Assembly: GCA_034432095.1 (NCBI GenBank)
Contig: DAOUCV010000065.1
Span: forward strand, 1 to 8,473
Length of the DNA: 8,473 nt
Source: DAOUCV01 sp034432095
Lineage (GTDB): Bacteria > Chloroflexota > Dehalococcoidia > Dehalococcoidales > UBA2162
Reading direction: 5' to 3'
Shown here: piece after piece, positions 1-5,463 of the stretch
How the letters are laid out: each line of letters begins with the position of its first letter
Position numbering within the stretch: the stretch's first letter is position 1
Translations under genes and position numbers: made by a program
The notes under the pieces: generated by a model
Told to the model about the DNA's origin: nothing
Seen by the model: only the letters and a program-made list of their open reading frames with translations
Databases searched by the model: none

Positions 1-7
1 TATCAGC

Positions 8-136
8 CTATGATACCAAGGCCGAAAGGTAACTTATCCGGAGACTCAAAGGTTCTAGCCTTTCTATTCCACTAATTGCGTTGACTGCTTGGTTATCATC
101 CTGCACTTTTCTGACGTTTGTTACCTTATCAACCAT
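8..136 (-). CDS. Possible 42-aa small protein, doubtful
   Basis: A short leftward reading frame of 42 codons starts at ATG 136-134 and ends at TAG 10-8. Its main support is a good Shine-Dalgarno-like GAGAGG (148-143) six bases before the ATG. The peptide is mixed polar/hydrophobic, has no signal peptide or clear membrane helix, and matches no family I recognise. It lies downstream of the histidine kinase in the same direction, 110 bases beyond its stop, so it could be a tail gene of that operon, the broken start of a longer gene, or chance. One copy of the TGACGTTTGTT repeat (112-122) lies inside it, which slightly favours non-coding origin. Confidence 0.22.
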   Translation of the reverse strand: MVDKVTNVRKVQDDNQAVNAISGIERLEPLSLRISYLSALVS

Positions 137-182
137 ATTGCACCTCTCGGCGAATTGTGACCCAACATTGTTGACGTTTGTT
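112..182. repeat. 11-bp direct repeat pair TGACGTTTGTT
   Basis: The exact 11-mer TGACGTTTGTT occurs at 112-122 and again at 172-182, start-to-start distance 60 bp. The flanks are not similar. A spacing near six helical turns would suit paired protein-binding sites, but a chance repeat in a short region cannot be excluded. Confidence 0.4.
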
Positions 183-201
183 CAATCTTGCCCCGCCCAA
201 C

Positions 202-230
202 AAAAAGTATCGGGACAAGCAGAATATCCC
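202..230 (-). terminator. Weak possible rho-independent terminator after the kinase gene
   Basis: Read on the minus strand just past the kinase stop, GGGATA (230-225) can pair with TGTCCC (217-212) across a 7-nt loop, with one G-T wobble. Five Ts follow at 206-202, separated from the stem by five bases. The stem is short and the T-run offset, so this is a candidate only. The position directly after the kinase gene is what makes it plausible. Confidence 0.27.
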
Positions 231-246
231 TAGCTCACTCAGTGTG

Positions 247-1662
247 TCAGCTATTCCCTGAACTTGATGGTAGCCGAATTGGCAGGCACATCTTGACTTT
301 GGTGCCAACTCCTTCCCGACTTGTTATTTTAATCTGGCCACTGTGACGTTCAATAACCTGTTTGACAATGGATAGGCCTAACCCTGCGCCACGGGGAGTC
401 CCTACAGCGTTGGGAACCTGGTAAAACCGCTCCGTAACATGGGGCAAGTGCTCTTGGGGAATCCCCGGTCCCGAATCGCTTACTTCAAGAATTGCCCACC
501 CTTCCTCTTGCTCCAGAGCCAGTTGAACATGTCCATCTCTGGGAGTGAATTTGACGGCGTTATCGACAACATTAAGAACTGCCTGTTTCAGCAGGTCGTA
601 GTCGCCGAAGACAAGCACGTCTTCTCCCTCCTTCAATTTCAGATTACGTCCTTCCGCCAGCACCTGCATTTCTTTGACAACCCCTTCAACAAGCTCTCTT
701 AGATTAACTGGCTGCTGTACGAGGGCTGGCTTTGTGTTCAGTTGTGCATCGAGCAAGAGGTTGTTGGTCATGCGGATGAGTCTACGCACTTCTCCGGCAG
801 TCCTTTCCAGACTCTCTTTGACCTCAGGGTTATCTGATGGCTGCCTCTGCAGGAAGTCTATCTGACCCTGGATAGCAGTGAGGGGAGTCTTAAGCTCGTG
901 GGAAACGCTGGTCACAAAGGCTTCTTTTGCCCTCAGCGCTGCATCCAATCGACGCCACATATCGTTGAGACTGTCGGCGAGCTGTTGTAGCTCCGGTGGT
1001 CGAGGTTCGTTGGGGAGTCCAGCAATCAAGTTGGTATCCCCGATTTTTTGTACCCGGTCGAGTATTTTATCCAGCGGGCGGAAGGCGCGTCGCAAAATAA
1101 TCAGCCCTATGGAAAGGGTCAATAAGCTACCGAGGACGCCTTCAGCGATCGCGTATCGCCACAGCTGGTTTTCCGCGGCGGTCACCGGGGCGAGACTACC
1201 CGCGGTTTGTATCAAGGCAAAAGGGGTTGAGGTTAAGGGGTCATGTGCCTGAACTGTGTAGACGCGTAGTTTCTCCACCCCCCGAACTTTGACATTGTCG
1301 AACCTACCTTCATCCGTATCCGGCAGGCTTACTACGAGATTCAGACTTGACACTACTGACTCAGGCACATCACCAAACGTCGCTTTTACTCTACCCTCCA
1401 AGTCAGTTACACGAATGACTATGGGAATACTAACCAACTGGCGTTCAGCAACTTGCTGGACAATTTGAGCATAACCTGTGGTGGAGTCGGCGCCAGTCGA
1501 ACCGATAGCAGTGGCGACTAATTGGGCTTGGAGTTGTAATCTCTCATCAAGCTCAGCATGTAAACCGGCTACCATTAAGCGTTGCGCCGTGAACGCCAGG
1601 GCGAAGAAGAGGACGGTCATTGCCACTACAAACCAGACCGCGATCCGTGTGCGAAGACTCAT
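247..1662 (-). CDS. Membrane sensor histidine kinase (HAMP-HisKA-HATPase)
   Basis: 471-aa sensor kinase that should autophosphorylate on histidine and pass the phosphate to the regulator encoded just upstream. Order of parts: TM helix at about 8-28; extracytoplasmic sensor region of about 140 residues (30-168) with no family I recognise; second TM helix at 170-190; HAMP linker at 191-243; HisKA dimerisation helix with the phospho-accepting histidine H255 in SVSHELKTPL; and the ATPase domain. The ATPase domain shows the N box (NVVDNAVKF, 364-372), G1 box (DSGPGI, 396-401), F box (ERFYQ, 411-415) and G2 box (GAGLGLSIVK, from 425). All catalytic motifs look intact. The ATG follows the regulator stop by 5 nt, and its likely ribosome site (GGAG) lies inside the regulator's 3' end, suggesting coupled translation. 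There is no PAS domain, unlike many PhoR proteins, so the stimulus cannot be stated. Confidence 0.96.
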   Translation of the reverse strand: MSLRTRIAVWFVVAMTVLFFALAFTAQRLMVAGLHAELDERLQLQAQLVATAIGSTGADSTTGYAQIVQQVAERQLVSIPIVIRVTDLEGRVKATFGDVPESVVSSLNLVVSLPDTDEGRFDNVKVRGVEKLRVYTVQAHDPLTSTPFALIQTAGSLAPVTAAENQLWRYAIAEGVLGSLLTLSIGLIILRRAFRPLDKILDRVQKIGDTNLIAGLPNEPRPPELQQLADSLNDMWRRLDAALRAKEAFVTSVSHELKTPLTAIQGQIDFLQRQPSDNPEVKESLERTAGEVRRLIRMTNNLLLDAQLNTKPALVQQPVNLRELVEGVVKEMQVLAEGRNLKLKEGEDVLVFGDYDLLKQAVLNVVDNAVKFTPRDGHVQLALEQEEGWAILEVSDSGPGIPQEHLPHVTERFYQVPNAVGTPRGAGLGLSIVKQVIERHSGQIKITSREGVGTKVKMCLPIRLPSSSGNS

Positions 1663-1667
1663 CTCGG

Positions 1668-2336
1668 TTAATTCTCCCTGAGCACGTAGCCAAAACCGGT
1701 AAGCGTATGTATCAGGTCAGCTTCCCCGGGGGCATTTAGCTTCCGCCTGAGGAAGTTAATATACACCTTCAGGGGGTCGGTCTCCCCTTCAAAACAACCC
1801 CAAACGCGTTGGACGATGAACTCCCGACGCAAAGGTTTACCGGCATTTCGTACCAGCAACTCAAGCAGTTCGTACTCACGATTGGTCAGAACTATGGTGC
1901 GGTCGCCCCTCCGAACCTGCCGTTGCTCGGTATCCACCTCCAGGTCACCCACACGGATGATACCCCCTTTGCTGGCAGAGCGGCGACGCAGCACAGCGCG
2001 AATCCGGGCAAGAAGCTCCTCGAAAGAGAAAGGCTTGGGAAGATAGTCATCGGCTCCTGCCTCAAGACCGTGAATACGTTCCCCGACCAGACCGCGGGCA
2101 GTCAGTATGACAATGCCAACGTCGCCACGTTTGCGCAACTCCCGGCAGACATCGATGCCATCCATGTCAGGAAGCACCAGGTCAAGCACGACAAGGTCAG
2201 GATTACTGGAGTAAGCAATATTCAGACCCTCGTGCCCTGTTTGAGCCAATTCGACTTCAAAGCCGCTTTGGAGTAAGTCGCGTCTAATAAAATCGGCAAC
2301 GTCAGGCTCGTCCTCAATAATCAGGATCTTCTCCAT
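1668..2336 (-). CDS. OmpR/PhoB-family response regulator
   Basis: 222-aa transcription factor with an N-terminal receiver domain (about 1-115) and a C-terminal winged-helix DNA-binding domain (about 126-220). Receiver residues are all present: acidic pocket E8/D9, phospho-acceptor D52 in LVVLDLVLPDMDG, switch threonine T79 and conserved lysine K101 in PKPF. The effector domain has the typical TNREYELLELL, recognition-helix region VYINFLRRKL and terminal hairpin TLTGFGYVL. Overall it resembles the MprA/ArlR/PhoP group, but a specific orthologue cannot be assigned by eye. It is the first gene of a two-gene operon with the kinase. It starts about 50 bases downstream of a TATAAT element and faces a control region with four 11-bp-phased TTTAACC-like repeats, the expected kind of binding site for this family. 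Autoregulation and control of the rightward genes are inferences. Confidence 0.96.
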   Translation of the reverse strand: MEKILIIEDEPDVADFIRRDLLQSGFEVELAQTGHEGLNIAYSSNPDLVVLDLVLPDMDGIDVCRELRKRGDVGIVILTARGLVGERIHGLEAGADDYLPKPFSFEELLARIRAVLRRRSASKGGIIRVGDLEVDTEQRQVRRGDRTIVLTNREYELLELLVRNAGKPLRREFIVQRVWGCFEGETDPLKVYINFLRRKLNAPGEADLIHTLTGFGYVLREN

Positions 2337-2384
2337 ATCTCACCCGTCGCTTTTCCAAATCCATAGTATCAATCGACTGCTATC

Positions 2385-2413
2385 ATTATACATCACTAGC
2401 CCTAATTTGAGTA
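2385..2413 (-). promoter_or_regulatory. Candidate promoter for the two-component operon
   Basis: A perfect -10 hexamer TATAAT lies on the minus strand at 2390-2385, 48 bases before the regulator ATG. At 17-bp spacing the -35 position reads TACTCA (2413-2408), only a partial match to TTGACA. A strong -10 with a poor -35 suits an activator-dependent promoter, and the phased repeats lie about 25-70 bp further upstream. No transcription start can be seen directly. Confidence 0.45.
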
Positions 2414-2436
2414 ATGCCCCCTATTAGTCGCCAGAT

Positions 2437-2480
2437 TTTAACCACAATTTAACCCCCGTTCAACACCATTTTTACCGCCT
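2437..2480 (+). promoter_or_regulatory. Four 11-bp-phased TTTAACC-like repeats (OmpR-family operator)
   Basis: Four consecutive 11-bp units read TTTAACCACAA (2437), TTTAACCCCCG (2448), TTCAACACCAT (2459) and TTTTACCGCCT (2470). The first heptad is exact in units 1 and 2, and units 3 and 4 deviate at two and one positions. Tandem units at one helical turn are the known operator form for OmpR/PhoB-family regulators, such as the Pho boxes of several phyla. The last unit overlaps the -35 position of a possible rightward promoter, the usual activator geometry. A further TTAACC at 2486-2491 is out of phase. Which regulator binds is inference; the adjacent response regulator is the obvious candidate. 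Confidence 0.55.
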
Positions 2481-2497
2481 GAGTGTTAACCTATCAG
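2469..2497 (+). promoter_or_regulatory. Possible rightward promoter overlapping the phased repeats
   Basis: TATCAG at 2492-2497 could be a -10 element, and 17 bp upstream lies a non-consensus -35 TTTTTA (2469-2474) inside the last phased repeat. Poor -35 elements overlapped by the binding site are typical of OmpR/PhoB-type activated promoters. TATCAC at 2523-2528 is an alternative -10 with an even poorer -35. The call rests mostly on context. Confidence 0.28.
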
Positions 2498-2512
2498 TGA
2501 GGGCATTCACAA

Positions 2513-2529
2513 CGTGACACTGTATCACG
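2513..2529. repeat. 17-bp imperfect palindrome in the leader of the rightward genes
   Basis: CGTGACAC at 2513-2520 and GTATCACG at 2522-2529 form 8-bp arms around a central T, with one mismatch. It lies 25 bp before the first rightward start codon and downstream of the suggested promoter, where a dimeric repressor could block transcription. It is too short and not followed by a T-run, so it is not a terminator. Confidence 0.4.
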
Positions 2530-2553
2530 AAAAGGAATTTTCAGAGGAAGTCG

Positions 2554-2856
2554 ATGATGTGTACCAGAGTCTACATCCTTTTAGACGTAATAGAGGGCAA
2601 AGCTGAAGAAGCAGCCGAAACCTTGCGAGGTAATCCTAGTGTGAAGCTGGCGGATGTTCTGGAAGGTCGGCCGAATGTGGTGGCTGTACTTCAGGCGCGC
2701 TCTTGCAGGCAGCTGGCAGAGCTTACCAACCGGGCTCTAGCTTTGTTAGAAGGGGTAACCGAAAATCTCCAAATGCTACCCACTGCCAACGGACACAAAT
2801 CTCCATCTAAGCATCACAAAACCAAAAGCCCCCGTGGTAAGCAGCACATTAATTGA
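2554..2856 (+). CDS. Stand-alone Lrp/AsnC-type effector domain (RAM/ACT-like) protein
   Basis: 100-aa protein, first gene of the rightward run. Residues 4-76 have the beta-alpha-beta-beta-alpha-beta pattern and wording of the AsnC/Lrp C-terminal ligand-binding domain: an opening strand VYILLDV, a helix KAEEAAETL, the ADVLEGRPNVVAVLQA strand-turn-strand, and a final NLQMLPT strand. The usual N-terminal helix-turn-helix is absent, so it cannot bind DNA in the Lrp manner alone. Known stand-alone members are small oligomeric ligand sensors. The last 24 residues are a basic, low-complexity tail rich in Lys, His and Ser. Ribosome site GAGGAAG (2544-2550) sits before tandem ATGs at 2554 and 2557. 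The second has the better spacing, so the true start could be either. Ligand unknown. Confidence 0.8.
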   Translation: MMCTRVYILLDVIEGKAEEAAETLRGNPSVKLADVLEGRPNVVAVLQARSCRQLAELTNRALALLEGVTENLQMLPTANGHKSPSKHHKTKSPRGKQHIN

Positions 2857-2878
2857 GGGCGTTGGGGAAAAGGGCAAT

Positions 2879-3202
2879 ATGGAACAGCTTGAAAACTCAA
2901 GGACTACCAGCGAGACGGAGTCACTGAACAACCTGGAGGCCTCGGTACGCCAACTCAATGAGCAATTTGGCGCATTCAGGCAGAGCTATTCCTGCGATAT
3001 TGATAAACTCACGGGACTTCTGCTGGAGGTTAAAAGCGCCTTAACCCAGAGACGAAATGCAAGCCTGTGGCATCGTATGAGGATGGCTCTTACCAGGAAA
3101 ACCGAAGGCCTTGGGAAAGGCGCCGACGATATGAGTACGATCAGTGAGCACTTAGTGCAGAGCCTTCCTAAAAATATGCTACATGTTGGCAAAGGACAAT
3201 AA
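2879..3202 (+). CDS. Hypothetical 107-aa coiled-coil protein
   Basis: Unrecognised small soluble protein. The ATG at 2879 was chosen because it follows a purine-rich GGGGAAAAGGG (2864-2874) and lies 22 bases after the previous stop. The frame also opens at an upstream GTG (2834), which would overlap the previous gene. Residues about 14-58 have spaced hydrophobics (LNNLEASVRQLNEQF, IDKLTGLLLEVKSAL) typical of an amphipathic or coiled-coil helix. Residues 62-75 form a basic Trp-containing patch (SLWHRMRMALTRK) that could lie on a membrane surface. There is no signal peptide or TM helix. It overlaps the next gene's first possible start by 20 bases, which points to co-translation with the glycosyltransferase and perhaps a partner role, though that is inference. 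Confidence 0.65.
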   Translation: MEQLENSRTTSETESLNNLEASVRQLNEQFGAFRQSYSCDIDKLTGLLLEVKSALTQRRNASLWHRMRMALTRKTEGLGKGADDMSTISEHLVQSLPKNMLHVGKGQ

Positions 3203-4688
3203 TTCTACAAAAGATATGATTAGCGTTGTTATACCGGCTAACAATGAAGCGGCCTATCTGGGTGACTGTCTTGCCTCTCTACAGCAACAGGACTTCCGGG
3301 GAGACTGGGAAATTATCGTGGTGGATAATGCCTCCACTGACGATACCGCCTCTGTGGCCAGAAGCTACAGAGCGAGGGTGGTTTATGAGCCTAGACAGGA
3401 TGTCATTCATGCCCGCCAGGCCGGGTTTGATGCCGCCGCAGGTGACATCATAGTCCAGGCTGACGCCGATACCACTTACCCGCCCGGCTGGCTAAATTAC
3501 ATTGCAGGCCATTTTAACACTCATCCCAGGAGTGTGGCACTGGCAGGCATCTATGTCTACAGTCAGCCGCCACGGTGGGCATGGCTCGAATCCTTAGGCC
3601 GGCATCTGGTTAACTTATTGGGTACCTTTTTCTTTGGGTTCCCCCTACTGGTTTCGGGTGCTAATTTTGCTTTCCGCCGCCTTTATTTACTCAAAATCGG
3701 TGGCTACGACAGTGATTGGCTCGAGCCCGACCAATGGGGTATTGCTAAGAATTTGCGCCGTTTCGGTCGAATTAAATATGACACCCATCTGGTGGCTGTC
3801 ACATCACCGCGCAGGGTCGCCACCAAACCATTAATGATTATAGTTATTGAGATGGGGCACAACCTGTTAAAAGGAATTGGATACTATCTCAAGCGTCTCC
3901 CAAACCTCTTAAAACCGCGTCTGGCCAGAATTACTCGGCCTCGAAGACCGATGAGCCTTGCCATTTCCCTGTGCTTGGCAGGCATTCTCACCACCTCCGT
4001 TTTCGGTTATGCAGCTCCGTCCTCACAAATATTCGGCCAAGTCTACTACCAGGCCATAGTAGACCAGAAAGTGGTAGCGCTCAGTTTTGACGATGGACCA
4101 AATGAGCCCTATACATCGCAGATTCTTGACATCCTGAAAGCTAATGACATTAAAGCCACCTTCTTTGCCGTGGGGCAGAATGTGGTGGAGTACCCACAGG
4201 TAGCCCAGAGGATAGTAAATGAAGGCCACGTCATCGGTAACCACTCGTATAAGCATAATGCCAATCATGCTTTGTCTAAAGAAAGCAAGAAGGAAATCAC
4301 CCTGGCACAAACGAGCATTGCTGAGGTGACCGGTCTGGTCCCTCACCTATACCGTCCGCCACATGGGAGAAAATCACCCTGGGAGCTAAACTACCTGCGC
4401 CAGGAAGACCTGGTGGCGGTCAACTGGAGTGTAGCTACCAATGAAGAGCACGACTTTCTATACTTCGGTAAACCAACAGCGAATCAAGTAGCCGAAGCCA
4501 TCATCAGAAAGGTAAAGCCGGGTAAAATTATCCTGCTCCATGATGGCTATGGTACGGAACATGACAATCAGCGTTCAGACAAAAGCCTTACGGTACAAGC
4601 ATTACCTGTCATCATCAAGGAGCTGACCGCCCAAGGCTATCGGTTTATCACTGTACCAGAACTGTTGGGGATAGACCCCTATAAGTGA
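3183..4688 (+). CDS. GT2 glycosyltransferase fused through a TM helix to a CE4 polysaccharide deacetylase
   Basis: 501-aa two-domain protein. Residues 12-215 are a GT-A fold family 2 glycosyltransferase: SVVIPANNE start, nucleotide-binding VVDNAS (D48), metal-binding DAD (D94/D96) and EPDQW (181-185) at the likely acceptor/base site. Residues 257-276 are a TM helix after a basic stretch (positive-inside), so the remainder should lie outside the membrane. Residues 295-495 are a NodB-type (CE4) deacetylase: SFDDGP (D303/D304), metal-binding H354 and H358 in GNHSYKH, RPPHG (391-395) and LLHD (H453/D454). The metal triad D304-H354-H358 appears complete. Motif 3 has His where many members have Tyr. 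The predicted role is sugar transfer from a nucleotide or lipid donor inside and N-deacetylation of the glycan outside. The start is uncertain: ATG 3183 overlaps the previous gene, and ATG 3216 begins right at the GT domain. Neither has a strong ribosome site. Confidence 0.92.
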   Translation: MLAKDNNSTKDMISVVIPANNEAAYLGDCLASLQQQDFRGDWEIIVVDNASTDDTASVARSYRARVVYEPRQDVIHARQAGFDAAAGDIIVQADADTTYPPGWLNYIAGHFNTHPRSVALAGIYVYSQPPRWAWLESLGRHLVNLLGTFFFGFPLLVSGANFAFRRLYLLKIGGYDSDWLEPDQWGIAKNLRRFGRIKYDTHLVAVTSPRRVATKPLMIIVIEMGHNLLKGIGYYLKRLPNLLKPRLARITRPRRPMSLAISLCLAGILTTSVFGYAAPSSQIFGQVYYQAIVDQKVVALSFDDGPNEPYTSQILDILKANDIKATFFAVGQNVVEYPQVAQRIVNEGHVIGNHSYKHNANHALSKESKKEITLAQTSIAEVTGLVPHLYRPPHGRKSPWELNYLRQEDLVAVNWSVATNEEHDFLYFGKPTANQVAEAIIRKVKPGKIILLHDGYGTEHDNQRSDKSLTVQALPVIIKELTAQGYRFITVPELLGIDPYK

Positions 4689-5440
4689 ATGATATGAACC
4701 TTGAACAACTGGTAAATATTTATACTGGGCTCGTCGGTAGCGCTCACCCTCTGGTATGGTTTGGGCTACTCTTGGATTGCCTTGCGGGTGACTCCATAGG
4801 TGTGACGGCGCCATATCTATTGGAAACTACCTGGTTACTGAGCGGTTACCTCTTGGGTAGTCATACCATGCCGATTGTATATCTTTTACCCATGCTTGTT
4901 GCTGCTCAGGCCGGACGCCTGGGCGGGACGTGGCTTTTCTGTTGCCTGGCGAATAACGGCAGCCATCGTCTGTTTAACCGGTTTCCGGCTCTCAGGACCC
5001 GATTTGAAGCGTCAAGACTGACACAGAAGCTCAACGAATGCCATTGGTCGGTACCGTTTTGGATAGCGTTGGGACGCCTTTTCTGGCTGAAATTCCCCAT
5101 CACCATCTTCATGGCCGCAACCAAACGCTTCAAAGCTCTAACCGTCGGTGTGCTCATTTCCGGCGTGGTTTACGATAGCACGTATGTGGTCATTGGGGCG
5201 GTGATAGGCAAGAGCTTAACGCTAAATCCGGTACAGGTCTTACCTTATTTTATCATCGGACTCACCTTAAGTTTCGTTTTGACGCTGGCTGTCAGACAAC
5301 TTTGGAAGTTGGCTCGAGCAAAACTAATCCCGGTTCAGGTAGCAAAGCTATTGGTCAGGATATGGGAAGCATCAATAGGTCACCCCCGGATAATGAGAAA
5401 GACGAAGAAGCAAAGCGAAGCAGCAAACCTATCACTATAG
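4685..5440 (+). CDS. DedA-like (VTT/SNARE-associated) integral membrane protein
   Basis: 251-aa polytopic membrane protein with hydrophobic segments near 22-40, 48-90 (two), 122-145, 152-176 and 184-206, then a basic cytoplasmic-type tail. It carries DedA-like signatures: P43-x3-E47-x6-G54 (APYLLETTWLLSGYL) and GRLFWLKFP (130-138), resembling the GRFxPxxR element, with a Gly-rich helix VVIGAVIG. Some DedA proteins are now known to return undecaprenyl phosphate across the membrane, which would suit a surface-glycan gene run. That role here is inference. The gene overlaps the fusion gene's stop as GTGA (GTG start 4685), and an in-frame ATG at 4694 is an equally good start. The match is motif-level only; a different polytopic family remains possible. 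Confidence 0.68.
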   Translation: MNDMNLEQLVNIYTGLVGSAHPLVWFGLLLDCLAGDSIGVTAPYLLETTWLLSGYLLGSHTMPIVYLLPMLVAAQAGRLGGTWLFCCLANNGSHRLFNRFPALRTRFEASRLTQKLNECHWSVPFWIALGRLFWLKFPITIFMAATKRFKALTVGVLISGVVYDSTYVVIGAVIGKSLTLNPVQVLPYFIIGLTLSFVLTLAVRQLWKLARAKLIPVQVAKLLVRIWEASIGHPRIMRKTKKQSEAANLSL

Positions 5441-5463
5441 TGTCAATATTTGGAGGGGACGAA

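Noticed and set aside
439..2276. Several rightward reading frames of 63-155 codons opposite the kinase and regulator genes
   Set aside because: They are antisense to two intact, motif-complete genes, resemble no family and have no convincing ribosome sites.
2554..2856. Reading the first rightward gene as a full Lrp/AsnC transcription factor
   Set aside because: The frame has no room for a helix-turn-helix before the ligand domain, and the sequence just upstream is non-coding control DNA.
5302..5463. An N-terminal extension of 54 codons on the aminotransferase
   Set aside because: It lies mostly inside the membrane-protein gene in another frame, its residues are not family-like, and a strong GGAGG marks ATG 5464.
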